64,000 nt of DNA from Paracoccus seriniphilus (GCF_028553745.1 NZ_CP067129.1:1656501-1720500), one strand, 5' to 3'. Shown: positions 25,744 through 34,174, counted from the first letter of the stretch. Notes: generated by a model from the sequence alone, not told the origin. Program-made: numbers and translations.

Positions 25744-28700
25744 TCAGACCGCCACAAGGACATCATCACAAGCGGCCTGGCTTGGAACGGGATTCCGGCA
25801 CTGCAAAGCCGCGTTGAGTTCGGGCAGGAAAGCCGCCAGGCTGAGCGGGCCAAGCATGTCGTCATGCCCGCAATCCAGCGTGATCTGTCGTGCCCCGCCA
25901 CGCGACAGACTGGCCCAGGGGTTTCCCTGCCAGTCCAGCAGGCCGTCGAGCATGGCGCTTTTCCCCTGCGCCGCGCGAAGCGCTATGATCGGCGCATCGA
26001 TGCAGGCCGGAACATGACGCCGTGCAAGATCAAGGTTCGCCTCGACAACATCGCGCAGGCGGTCGCGCAGCATCGTGAAGCGCGCCTCGCCCAGGATCGC
26101 CTGCAAGGAACGGACCTCGGGACGCAAGAGCATCCTTTCGGCCAGCGCATCCAATGTCCGGACCGCGGGATCCGGCGCTTCGCCGAGAAAGGCTAACGCC
26201 TGACGCACCCGGACATCTTCCGCGATCATGCCGTTTGAGGGATGAAACGGAAAGGAATCCAGCAGGCACAGACAGGCGATCCGGGCTCCCTGCCCCTCGA
26301 GCTGGCGCGCGACTTCCTGCGCCACCAACCCGCCAAAGGACCAGCCGAGCAGGATATAGGGGCCCTCGGGCTGAACCGCGCGAATTCGGGCCACGTAATC
26401 CTGGGCCATCCCGCACAGATCCGGCCAATGGGACGGTTCGGTCAACCCCGGCGATTGCAGGGCACAGATCCCGACATCCTCGGGAAGCGCGGACATCAGG
26501 CTGGCATAGCCCCAGCCCACCCCAAGGACCGGATGCAGGCAGAACACCGTCCCCGCGCCGGCGCGGGCCCTGCGCAATTCAAGAACGGGCCCCAGCGGAT
26601 CGGTTTCCGATGCACGGTCGATCTCATCGGCAAGACGGCGCAGGTTTGGAACGCCGAAAACGGTCGCCAGTGAAATCCTGTTGCCATGGTCGCGTCGCAA
26701 CGACGCGATCAACCGCGCGGCAGACAGGCTGGTGCCGCCCAGTCTGAAGAAATCGTCATCAATCCCGACATCCTCGCGGCCAAGCGCCTCGCGCACCCGC
26801 GCCAGCAACTGTTGTTGCGTCGGGGTCAGCGGTCCGCGCGCGGAGGCCAGAGAGTCATCACATGTCTGCCTGATCGCGGGCAGCGCCTTCACATCCAGCT
26901 TGCCATTGGCATTTTGCGGCATGGCGGGCAGGCGCATGAAGGCTTGCGGCACCATATAGTCGGGAAGACATCCGCGCAGATGAGCCTCAAGCGCCGAAGG
27001 CTCGACAGGGGCATCGCTGCAGAAATAGCCCAGCAGGTGATCACGATCCGCGGCCTTGACGACGGCCGCAGCGTGAATGCCGTCGAACTGGCGCATGGCG
27101 GCCTCAACCTCGCCCGCCTCGATGCGATGACCGCGAATCTTGATCTGGAAATCGATCCGCCCGAAATGCTCCAACGCACCATCCGGGTTCCAGCGACCAA
27201 GATCGCCGGTCCGATAGAGCCGACCGAAAGGCGTTTCCCGGAAACTGTCCCGTGTCAGGTCGGCGCGCTGGTGATATCCCCGCGCCAGCCCACAGCCGCC
27301 AATCCAGATTTCCCCGATACTGCCGACAGGGGCCGGTGCGCCAAATGCGTCGAGCACGAAAATCCGCTCTCCGGCCAGTGGACGCCCGATATGGGGTCGC
27401 GCCGCCGTTTCGGGAGTGATCCGCGCGATGCTGGACCAGATCGTGGTTTCGGTGGGGCCATAGACGTTGAACAACGGGCCACCCTCGACCATTCGTTGGG
27501 CCAGATCGCCGGGCAAAGGCTCTCCGCCGACAAGCTTGGTCAATCCTCGCATCTGCGGCCCTGCCCCCTCCAGGGCCAGCGACCACAGCGACGGCGTCGC
27601 CTGAAGATGCGTCACGCCCGCGCTTTCAACGCGCGCATTCAGAAGGTCAGGGTCCAGAACCTCTGGACGCTGCGCGATCTCGACCGTGCCGCCGACGCAA
27701 AGCGGCAGCAGCATCTCCAGCGTGGCAATGTCAAAGGCTATCGTTGTGACCGACAGCCAGCGTGTCGTATCGTCAAGGCCGATGGCATCGCGCATCGCCG
27801 CCAGCAGCGTCCACAAGGCCCCGTGGGATATCTCCACCCCCTTCGGCACCCCCGTCGATCCCGAGGTAAAGATGATATAGGCCAGTTCATCACCCGTGCC
27901 AAAACATTCACGCGCCGCGCCCGCCGCCGGGGCTTCGTCCAACATATTGTCATCCAGAACCATGCTTGCACGCTGGTCGTCGGTCATGGCGCCGGCCCGA
28001 CCGGGCGACAGCAGCACCAGGTCAGGATCAGCCGTCTGCAGGATCAGCGCATTGCGTTTGCCGGGCGCGTCGGGGTCCAGCGGCAGATAGGTTGCACCAA
28101 GGCGATGCAGGGCAAGGATGGCCGCCGGCAGGAGCAGGCTTCGCTCCAGCAACAGCGCGACCACGGCGCCACGCCCGATGCCGCGCCGCTGCAGTGCCAT
28201 GGCCATGCGCGAACTCAGCGCGTCAAGGTCGGCATAGCTCAACCGGCGCGTTCCGTCGTGAACCGCGATCCGTTCAGGGAAATTGCGGCATTGCTGATCG
28301 AAGGCATCCAGCCAGTTCTCGCCCGTCGGGCGCGATCCGCCATCGGACCATTGCGCGATCCGCTCTTTCTCGCCGGGCAGATGGATCGCCACGTCACGCA
28401 ACTCTGCATCGGGATCTGCCATCACCTCGCACAGGAACAGATGCAGCCGATCCAGATGGGCTTCGATCTCGCCCTGCGAATACAGACCCGGATTGGCATT
28501 CAGGGTCAGGGTCAGTCCCTGATGTGCGCCGCGATCAAAGATGAAGGCGGTCAGATCATCCACCGATCCGTTGGAGAGATTCACCACTTTCGCGTCTATC
28601 GGTCCGAATTGCAGCGCATAGTCGAAGGGCTCGAAATTGACGGCCATGCTGGCAACTTGCTGATCGGCCCGCGTGAAGCCCAGATCGTGGCGAACCTGCT

Positions 28701-29694
28701 CAAATCGGTATTTCTGATGACGCAGCGCCGACATCATGGTCTGGCCACCTTGTTCCGCCAGATCCGCAAAACTGATCTTTCGCGAAAAGTCGAAGCGCAG
28801 CGCGACGGCATTGGCATTCATCATCGCCACGCAACGCTCGGACCGCGCGAGCCGCCCATGCACCGGCATGGCCAATACCAGATCCTCGACCCCGGTCATG
28901 CGATGAACATAGCCTGCAAAGGCCGAAACCATGACCTGCGGCAACGACACTCCGATACGCCGGGAAAATGCGCGCAGTTGCTGGCTGTCGTGCATGTTCA
29001 TCTGCCGACTGGCCGTGATGACGCCGCCGCTGCGGTTGCCACCCTGCGAAAGCGTCACCGGATCGGGCAGTCCGGCAAGCCGTTCCACCCAATAGGCGCG
29101 ATCCCGATCCGCCCGTCTGCTGGCGGTATAGCCACGCTCGCCTTCCAGCAGCATCGCGGCCGAGACGATCTGCGTGGGGGGCGGCGCCTGCCCATCCAGC
29201 AGCGCCGAATAGATCTCGGCGCATCGCCGCGCGACAAGACCGGCGGAATAGCCGTCCAGCAGGATATGATGGGCGCAATGATACCACAGGTGATGACAGG
29301 CATTCAGCCGGATCAGCGCCACGCGCCACAGACCTCGCTGGTGATCCTCCAGATCGGCGCGCATCCAGGTCTCTGCCGCCGCCTTGGGGTTCTTGTGATC
29401 GCTGAAATCGACAAATGGAACCTCTCCGTCGAATTGCGACGCAATCTCCAGCTGCAGGCCCGTTTCATCGCTGATGACCCTTGCGCGCGAAGCCTCCAGC
29501 TCGTTGGCCAGCACATGCAAGGTCTTCAGAAACAGCGATGCATCCAGGTCACCTTCCAGCGACAGATATTCCGCCAGATTGAACATGTAGCCCGGCGGGC
29601 AGAGCTGTTCGGCAAACCAGATACCGTTCTGGGCGCTATTGGCCGGCAAACAGGCCTGGGCAAAGCATGCGGCAAAGGGACCCTTCGGCAACAT
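25744..29694 (-). CDS. NRPS, C-A(Gly)-T-TE
   Basis: This is a 1316-residue single-module NRPS. Domains in order: condensation (HHILLDG at 142-148), adenylation (FTSGSTG about 606; VYGPTETTIW; LYRTGDLGRW; NGKLDVKALP), carrier (FFRLGGTSLSA about 985) and thioesterase (GWSFGG, Ser about 1119; LLDSFPF; DCGHDDM His). The pocket reads D-I-L-Q-L-G-V-I-W, almost the published glycine code DILQLGLIW. The N-terminal C domain resembles the EntF type, which accepts an aryl donor. A complete TE on a glycine module is odd if it only passes the chain to the serine NRPS. AAGGAA precedes ATG 29694; upstream in-frame codons overlap the PPTase gene. Confidence 0.93.
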   Translation of the reverse strand: MLPKGPFAACFAQACLPANSAQNGIWFAEQLCPPGYMFNLAEYLSLEGDLDASLFLKTLHVLANELEASRARVISDETGLQLEIASQFDGEVPFVDFSDHKNPKAAAETWMRADLEDHQRGLWRVALIRLNACHHLWYHCAHHILLDGYSAGLVARRCAEIYSALLDGQAPPPTQIVSAAMLLEGERGYTASRRADRDRAYWVERLAGLPDPVTLSQGGNRSGGVITASRQMNMHDSQQLRAFSRRIGVSLPQVMVSAFAGYVHRMTGVEDLVLAMPVHGRLARSERCVAMMNANAVALRFDFSRKISFADLAEQGGQTMMSALRHQKYRFEQVRHDLGFTRADQQVASMAVNFEPFDYALQFGPIDAKVVNLSNGSVDDLTAFIFDRGAHQGLTLTLNANPGLYSQGEIEAHLDRLHLFLCEVMADPDAELRDVAIHLPGEKERIAQWSDGGSRPTGENWLDAFDQQCRNFPERIAVHDGTRRLSYADLDALSSRMAMALQRRGIGRGAVVALLLERSLLLPAAILALHRLGATYLPLDPDAPGKRNALILQTADPDLVLLSPGRAGAMTDDQRASMVLDDNMLDEAPAAGAARECFGTGDELAYIIFTSGSTGVPKGVEISHGALWTLLAAMRDAIGLDDTTRWLSVTTIAFDIATLEMLLPLCVGGTVEIAQRPEVLDPDLLNARVESAGVTHLQATPSLWSLALEGAGPQMRGLTKLVGGEPLPGDLAQRMVEGGPLFNVYGPTETTIWSSIARITPETAARPHIGRPLAGERIFVLDAFGAPAPVGSIGEIWIGGCGLARGYHQRADLTRDSFRETPFGRLYRTGDLGRWNPDGALEHFGRIDFQIKIRGHRIEAGEVEAAMRQFDGIHAAAVVKAADRDHLLGYFCSDAPVEPSALEAHLRGCLPDYMVPQAFMRLPAMPQNANGKLDVKALPAIRQTCDDSLASARGPLTPTQQQLLARVREALGREDVGIDDDFFRLGGTSLSAARLIASLRRDHGNRISLATVFGVPNLRRLADEIDRASETDPLGPVLELRRARAGAGTVFCLHPVLGVGWGYASLMSALPEDVGICALQSPGLTEPSHWPDLCGMAQDYVARIRAVQPEGPYILLGWSFGGLVAQEVARQLEGQGARIACLCLLDSFPFHPSNGMIAEDVRVRQALAFLGEAPDPAVRTLDALAERMLLRPEVRSLQAILGEARFTMLRDRLRDVVEANLDLARRHVPACIDAPIIALRAAQGKSAMLDGLLDWQGNPWASLSRGGARQITLDCGHDDMLGPLSLAAFLPELNAALQCRNPVPSQAACDDVLVAV

Positions 29695-29738
29695 GGGAAT
29701 TCCTTCGGTCAGATATGAGAACGTGTCGGATCGATCAG

Positions 29739-30260
29739 TCACGAGAGATGTCTTGGGTAGGCGATGATCGAAACATCCCCGCCAGCCCGGTCGCTGGCGA
29801 GAATGCCGACCAGGCCTTTCCTGACGGCAAGCGGATAGAGATGCAGCCCCGGCAGGGCCTTGTCTTTCCACCGGATGAACGCACCCGAAGACTGCATCAG
29901 CGCAATCTGGAAACGCCCGATCAGCAGGGGCAGCCCGCCCTGCCATGCCTTGACCGCCGCTTCCGTCGCAGCCCACCACAGCCCCAGGTCGTGACGCGAG
30001 CGGATGCCCAAAGCTGCGGGCTGCACCTGCGGGCGCGTCAATGACACAAGCGCCTCGGCATCGTCGGTGCGCAGATCGTCAAGCGCGACAAGATCAACCC
30101 CGATCCACCCGCATTTCTGCCGGGCGTGCAGTGTCAGCCCCCCGGCATGAGCGCGCGATACCGGCTGCGCCGATTCTGTCGGATCAAGGGGCACCCCACC
30201 GGCGAGATGCGCAACCCTGTCCGCCCATTCCGGGCGTACGACGATAGGAACCTGAATCAC
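29739..30260 (-). CDS. 4'-phosphopantetheinyl transferase, Sfp/HetI type
   Basis: This small transferase loads the phosphopantetheine arm from CoA onto NRPS carrier domains. The Sfp-type motifs are recognisable: GVDLVALDD and LWWAATEAAVKAWQG. In the latter the usual WxxKE reads WAATE, with Thr replacing the Lys, so the match is imperfect. GTG 30260 is chosen because AGGAGG lies ten bases upstream; an in-frame ATG at 30293 would precede that site. It is 44 bp upstream of the glycine NRPS on the same strand, so it likely activates both NRPSs of the island. Confidence 0.75.
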   Translation of the reverse strand: MIQVPIVVRPEWADRVAHLAGGVPLDPTESAQPVSRAHAGGLTLHARQKCGWIGVDLVALDDLRTDDAEALVSLTRPQVQPAALGIRSRHDLGLWWAATEAAVKAWQGGLPLLIGRFQIALMQSSGAFIRWKDKALPGLHLYPLAVRKGLVGILASDRAGGDVSIIAYPRHLS

Positions 30261-30765
30261 CGAATGCGGTCCTCCTGTTCGTATGAAACGCATGGTTCAA
30301 CGCAGGCGAACATCGCCATGCGGAATCTGCGATATACAACCTATGCGTGTATATATAACGAAAGAGATACACATTGATGACACAGACATAAACGACAAAT
30401 TTGGTTTATTTTGTGAAATCAATATCAAGAGGCAATGAAAGGCAGCAGCGCGCAAAAAGAAGGCACAACCCTGCGGTGAACTTTCAGGGCAATGATCTCC
30501 ATCAGAGTGGCGTCACGAACCACCGAAGGAATGATGTCCGCGCCACAGGGGAATGTCATCGCGCTCAAGATCTGCAGGGCAGCATCGCCCCGAACCCAGA
30601 CAAGAGCGGGATCATCAGCACCTGCTTGCCGGGCTTCGCTGCGCAACACGGCGCAAGACTTTTCGGGCATCCCAGGAAGACGCCGGACCAGGGAAATATC
30701 CCGGCCCGGCGTGGAAGGGTCTGATGGACGGTGCCCCGGCCCCGGTTCTCGGCAGTTGCTGCCCG
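30261..30765. other. right edge of the siderophore island, no convincing gene
   Basis: About 500 bp. The part next to the PPTase (30300-30430) is AT-rich and should hold its promoter; the reverse strand contains AAATTTGTCG near 30391-30400, a partial match to the TTTGTCG core of the island's iron-box-like elements. From 30425 to 30769 an open minus-strand frame exists but shows no recognisable content. No repeat, tRNA or integrase is seen. Confidence 0.45.
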
Positions 30766-31146
30766 TCATTCCCGCGCAGGGAAATCCACATGGACGTGAT
30801 TGCCATCGGGATCGCGCAGATGGAATTGAACCACGCCGATCTGATCCAGCACAAAGCGGTCATACGGAATATTCGCGTTACGCAACCGCTTTTCGAATGC
30901 GTCCAGGCCGCTTGCGGTCAGGGCGAAATGTTCGAGTTTCAGTTCCGCCTCGGAGCCAACTGCCTGACCGCCATCATGACCGACCAGATGTATGACCGCG
31001 ACATCATCGGCATAAAGCCAGGCACCCGGAAAGGGAAAGGCGGGACGCGGGCCGATGCGCAGGCCAAGGATATCGCCATACCACGCCAGCATGGTCTCGA
31101 CCCGACTTGTCCGGATGTTGACGTGGTCAAGCCTGCGCACCTGCAT
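30766..31146 (-). CDS. VOC-family (glyoxalase/dioxygenase fold) protein
   Basis: This 126-residue vicinal-oxygen-chelate protein has RRLDHVNIRTSRVETMLAWYGDILGLRIG at the start, EHFALTASGLDAFEKRL in the middle, and FHLRDPDGNHVHVDF at the end. These give the expected metal-site His and paired beta-alpha-beta-beta-beta modules. The reaction cannot be assigned; glyoxalase, dioxygenase and thiol-transfer members look alike. It starts one base after the stop of the oxidoreductase gene upstream, so the two are co-transcribed. Confidence 0.88.
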   Translation of the reverse strand: MQVRRLDHVNIRTSRVETMLAWYGDILGLRIGPRPAFPFPGAWLYADDVAVIHLVGHDGGQAVGSEAELKLEHFALTASGLDAFEKRLRNANIPYDRFVLDQIGVVQFHLRDPDGNHVHVDFPARE

Positions 31147-31147
31147 A

Positions 31148-32161
31148 TCAGAAGCCTTCCAGGACGATCTTGCCCCTGGCGCGACCGCTTTCGATCAGCG
31201 CATGGGCGCGCTTGAGGTTCCCGGCATTGATCGTGCCGAAGCTCTCGGTCGCGGTCGAGCGGACCTTGCCCGCGTCGATCAGGCCGGCCACGGTGTCGAG
31301 GATCTCGCCCTGGCGCGCGATGTCCTCGGTGGTGAAGAGCGACCGGGTGAACATCAGCTCCCAATGGATCGACACGGCCTTGCCCTTGAACGGCATGATG
31401 TCGAAGTGCTCGGGATCATCAATCAGGCCAAAGCGGCCCTGCGGCGCGATGAATTCGGCGATCTGCGTCACATAGGTTTCCGAGTGGTTGGTCGAGAAGA
31501 CGAAGGCAGGCGCGCCGATGTTCAGCGCGGCGATCTGATCGGGCAGCGGCTTGGAGTGATCCACGACATGATGTGCGCCCAGTTCCTTGACCCATTCCCG
31601 CGTCTCGGGACGCGAGGCTGTTGCGATGATCGTCAGGTCCGTCTGTTCGCGCAAAAGCTGGATGGCGATGGAGCCGACCCCGCCCGCCCCGCCGATGATG
31701 ACGATGGCCTTCGCTGCACCCGGCACCGGATCGGTGACTTTCAGGCGGTCAAAGATCATTTCCTGTGCCGTCAGCGTGGTCAGCGGCAGGGCGGCCGCGG
31801 CCGCAGTGTCGATGGACCTGGGGGCATGTCCGACGATGCGGGCATCCACAAGGTGATACTCGGCATTGGTGCCCGTGCGGTTGATCGCGCCCGCATACCA
31901 GACCTTGTCACCGACCTTGAACTGGCTGACCTGCTCGCCGGTCTCGACCACTTCGCCCACGGCATCCCAGCCGAGGATCACGGGGGTGTCGCCTTCGGCG
32001 GGGCGGCTTTGGCGGACCTTCACGTCGACCGGGTTCACCGACACGGCGGCAACCTTGACCAGAATGTCATGGCCCGTGGCGGTCGGTTTCTCGATCTCGA
32101 GGTCGATCAGGGCGTCGGCGCGATCAATGGCACCGTTGGTGGTATAGCCGATGGCTTTCAT
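31148..32161 (-). CDS. zinc-type alcohol dehydrogenase-like/quinone oxidoreductase family protein
   Basis: This 337-residue MDR-superfamily NADPH oxidoreductase begins MKAIGYTTNGAIDRADALID, continues with SVNPVDVKVRQ, ILGWDAVGEVVETG, ALPLTTLTAQEMIFDRL, and the nucleotide-binding AIVIIGGAGGVGSIAIQLLR. It lacks the structural zinc Cys cluster, as quinone oxidoreductase-like members do. Likely substrates are quinones or reactive enones. It sits between an ABM-domain monooxygenase and a VOC protein, and near an ArsR regulator, a grouping that fits detoxification of electrophiles or quinones. Confidence 0.9.
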   Translation of the reverse strand: MKAIGYTTNGAIDRADALIDLEIEKPTATGHDILVKVAAVSVNPVDVKVRQSRPAEGDTPVILGWDAVGEVVETGEQVSQFKVGDKVWYAGAINRTGTNAEYHLVDARIVGHAPRSIDTAAAAALPLTTLTAQEMIFDRLKVTDPVPGAAKAIVIIGGAGGVGSIAIQLLREQTDLTIIATASRPETREWVKELGAHHVVDHSKPLPDQIAALNIGAPAFVFSTNHSETYVTQIAEFIAPQGRFGLIDDPEHFDIMPFKGKAVSIHWELMFTRSLFTTEDIARQGEILDTVAGLIDAGKVRSTATESFGTINAGNLKRAHALIESGRARGKIVLEGF

Positions 32162-32191
32162 GCTTCTTCTCCAAATTGGAATTGAAAGGTC

Positions 32192-32211
32192 GCGGCGCCC
32201 TTTGGCGCCGC
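32192..32211 (-). other. intercistronic stem-loop between the monooxygenase and oxidoreductase genes
   Basis: A perfect 8-bp GC stem (32192-32199 with 32204-32211) and a four-base loop lie about 30 bp upstream of the oxidoreductase start. On the minus strand it is followed by GACCTTTC, not a T-run. It may lower read-through or act in mRNA processing. Confidence 0.6.
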
Positions 32212-32356
32212 ATGTTGTCGTGTCAGGGTTTGGCGGCGCAGGGCGTCAGACATGGCTATCCCGTTGCCCCAGGGGGCTTGCGCGGCGCTGGTAATGTGGG
32301 AGGGCCTCTCGACTCCGGGCAGCGTTATGCCGCCGGGGGAAAGAGGCGAAGGACGA

Positions 32357-32647
32357 TCAGCCGATCGGGGTCATTTCGGCAAGGGTGAACCGGTCAATCG
32401 CACCCTCGGTCGCGGCCAGATAGGCGGCCAGGTGCGGCGCGTTCATGTGTTCTTGCCAGATCTCGCGGCTTTCCCAGTTCTCGTAGAAGGTAAAATGCGC
32501 GGGGTCTTCATTGTCCTGATGCAGGTCGTAGTTGATGCAGCCCTTCTCGGCGCGGGTAATCGGCACCAGCTTGAGAAGCTCGGCCTTCACCAGTTCGATC
32601 TGGTCGGGCTTGGCGTGGATATTGGCAACGACCGTAAGTTTCGACAT
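32357..32647 (-). CDS. ABM-domain (antibiotic biosynthesis monooxygenase-like) protein
   Basis: This 96-residue protein has an antibiotic-biosynthesis-monooxygenase fold: LTVVANIHAKPDQIELVKAELLKLV, then TRAEKGCINYDLHQDNEDP, FTFYENWESREIWQEHMNAPHL. YgiN-type relatives oxidise quinols without a cofactor. AGGGA lies before ATG 32647; an in-frame extension to 32743 has no support. It heads the monooxygenase-oxidoreductase-VOC set, and ATATACGC/ACGCATATT elements upstream may be targets of the nearby ArsR protein. Confidence 0.88.
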   Translation of the reverse strand: MSKLTVVANIHAKPDQIELVKAELLKLVPITRAEKGCINYDLHQDNEDPAHFTFYENWESREIWQEHMNAPHLAAYLAATEGAIDRFTLAEMTPIG

Positions 32648-32684
32648 GTTGTCATTCCCTGAATTGGCTGTGACGTTGACACGG

Positions 32685-32723
32685 ATATACGCAGAAGTCG
32701 CGGGCGGATAAACGACGCATATT
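32685..32723. promoter_or_regulatory. possible ArsR-type operator upstream of the monooxygenase gene
   Basis: ATATACGC (32685-32692) and ACGCATATT (32715-32723) are the two halves of the AATATACGCATATT sequence found intact at 33879-33892, upstream of the ArsR operon. Their placement 38-76 bp before the monooxygenase start fits a promoter operator. The link to ArsR is inferred. Confidence 0.4.
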
Positions 32724-32829
32724 CGAAATGACAATCCCGCCAATCCGGATAATGATGCCGGAATGCCCCCAAGCGTTGCCGGTCATTGCGCATCACGCGT
32801 CTTGCCGCCTTCGCGGGCAGCGAAGAACG

Positions 32830-32840
32830 CCCCCCCCCCC
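32830..32840. repeat. homopolymer of eleven C
   Basis: Eleven consecutive C lie in the 344-bp gap between the monooxygenase promoter and the end of the arsR-type gene. No supported gene crosses it, so it would not switch a reading frame here. Such a tract is prone to slippage and to sequencing or assembly error. Apart from this and the operator-like halves at 32685-32723, the gap shows nothing convincing. Confidence 0.8.
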
Positions 32841-32991
32841 GAGACTCCCCGGCAACAGCGGCGTGAGCACTCAAGACCAGCCTGCCCGGATCTGCGGTGG
32901 GATAACCTGACAGCGAAAAACTCCGGGTTGCCCGAAACCGTTGCCGACCGACAACGCCTGTCTGGTCACATCGCCCGCGCCGGAAAACGGC

Positions 32992-33393
32992 TCATCGCGT
33001 TTCGGCACTCCAGATGTCTTCCCATTCAGGGCTTCCCGGGCCGACGACGCAGCGGCCGTCCTGACGCAAGCTCAGGCGCAGGCGGCATCGCTTGATCTCG
33101 TCCTCGAACTCATGCGCGGGAATGGCGCGCACGGAATCGGTCAGACTGCGATGAAATGCGTCCTTTGCCGCTTCGAGCGTGTAAAAGACCCATCTGCCGT
33201 CCTTCTCGGCCCGCACAAGACCCGCCCTCTGAAGGGTCTTCAGGTTGCGCGACATGTTGTAATGCGTCTCACCCAGCACATCCATCGCCTCGGCGACGCA
33301 GATGCGTTCATTGATCTGTAACAGCAGCCAGAACAGCCGCAGCCGGTGGGGCTCGGCTATGGCCTTCAGCGCTTCGACATAGCGGTCATCCAT
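32992..33393 (-). CDS. ArsR-family transcriptional regulator
   Basis: This 133-residue winged-helix protein reads IAEPHRLRLFWLLLQINERICVAEAMDVLG, then the recognition helix region THYNMSRNLKTLQRAGLVRAEKDGRWVFYTL, typical of ArsR/SmtB repressors. The metal motif ELCVCDL of classical members reads RICVAEA with a single Cys, so metal sensing by that site is doubtful; redox or electrophile sensing is possible. It lies downstream of a small membrane protein gene on the same strand and upstream of the monooxygenase set. Confidence 0.9.
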   Translation of the reverse strand: MDDRYVEALKAIAEPHRLRLFWLLLQINERICVAEAMDVLGETHYNMSRNLKTLQRAGLVRAEKDGRWVFYTLEAAKDAFHRSLTDSVRAIPAHEFEDEIKRCRLRLSLRQDGRCVVGPGSPEWEDIWSAETR

Positions 33394-33467
33394 CCCGTCC
33401 CCTCCTGGCGATCATGGACCCGAGACTAGCCAAGCCCTTGGCAAACGACAACGCGAACCCGGTGGCT

Positions 33468-33740
33468 TCAGCCTCCGCCCCCTTCCCTGACCAGAGCGAC
33501 CAGCACCATGATGACCCCGATCAGCATCACCACGCCCGAATGGGTTGCGTGAAACAGCAATTCGCCCCGGCTTGCTCCGGTAAGCAGAGCAATCCAGAAA
33601 AACGGGCAGAACAGCCCCAGCAGGATGATGCAGACCCCCGTTCGGGCGGACTCGGGCAGCTTTCGTTCGACCACCAGCCGCTTCCCGGTTCGCCAGAGAT
33701 GCGTGTAGGGACAAAGGGACAAGAGGGTGTGGATTTTCAT
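33468..33740 (-). CDS. small two-helix membrane protein of unknown function
   Basis: The 90-residue protein begins MKIHTLLSLCPYTHLWRTGK and contains two hydrophobic segments (about 36-53 and 69-84) followed by a short REGGGG tail. ATG 33740 is preferred to upstream in-frame starts, which run into the promoter. It probably forms an operon with the arsR-type gene 75 bp downstream, since no other promoter-like DNA separates them. I do not recognise the family. Confidence 0.6.
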   Translation of the reverse strand: MKIHTLLSLCPYTHLWRTGKRLVVERKLPESARTGVCIILLGLFCPFFWIALLTGASRGELLFHATHSGVVMLIGVIMVLVALVREGGGG

Positions 33741-33878
33741 GCCCGGGCCATCCGTCTTGCTGCTTTTCGTGAAACCGTCAGGCAATCGTGATGACAAGCG
33801 CCCCTCCGGCAGGCAGGAACTCTTGAAGGGCGATTGCCCATGGATTGTCTGGCATCTTGTGCCCATTCAGTTGCGATC

Positions 33879-33910
33879 AATATACGCATATTAGCGCATA
33901 TTGGCATATA
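33879..33910. promoter_or_regulatory. promoter/operator of the membrane protein-arsR unit
   Basis: An AT-rich island in GC-rich DNA holds the imperfect palindrome AATATACGCATATT (33879-33892) and a series of repeats, GCATATT at 33886 and 33896, and GCATATA at 33904. The sequence is typical of repressor operators overlapping a -10 region, and its halves recur at 32685-32723. It lies about 140-170 bp before the membrane protein start. Confidence 0.5.
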
Positions 33911-34060
33911 TAAAACAACCCTGAACGGGCGTTTCAACACATGGCCCTGGCGCGTGCGGTGTCGTGAAGCCGCGCAGGTTGCGCCCCCATTTGGGCGAGC
34001 AACGCGACCTCACCGTATTTCAGCGCGGGGCGGATGCCCTTTGCAATGCTGCGCCAATCG

Positions 34061-34102
34061 TCAAAAGACAAACGGGTGACTGTCCGATCGACCAGTCACC
34101 CG
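34061..34102 (-). terminator. rho-independent terminator after puuB
   Basis: A perfect 10-bp stem (34073-34082 with 34093-34102) and a ten-base loop is followed on the minus strand by TTTGTCTTTTG. It closes the puuA-puuB operon. The rest of 33911-34174 shows no gene. Confidence 0.8.
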
Positions 34103-34174
34103 CACAAGCCTGGGCTACGGGCAAGTTTGCGAACCGCTTTCCTGCGGGCCCCAGCAAGACAGGGTTCAAGCCGT

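Noticed and set aside
26686..29718. Very long plus-strand open frame (about 1010 codons) opposite the glycine NRPS
   Set aside because: It is the antisense shadow of a high-GC gene; the product is a random-looking basic sequence with no motif, while the minus strand reads as a complete NRPS.
10773..30765. Mobile-island signatures (integrase, tRNA target, insertion sequences, flanking repeats) around the siderophore genes
   Set aside because: None was seen at either edge; the gene grouping looks like an island only by function.
30425..30769. Possible minus-strand gene of 114 codons at the right edge of the island
   Set aside because: No motif, no good ribosome-binding site and unusual composition; treated as non-coding.
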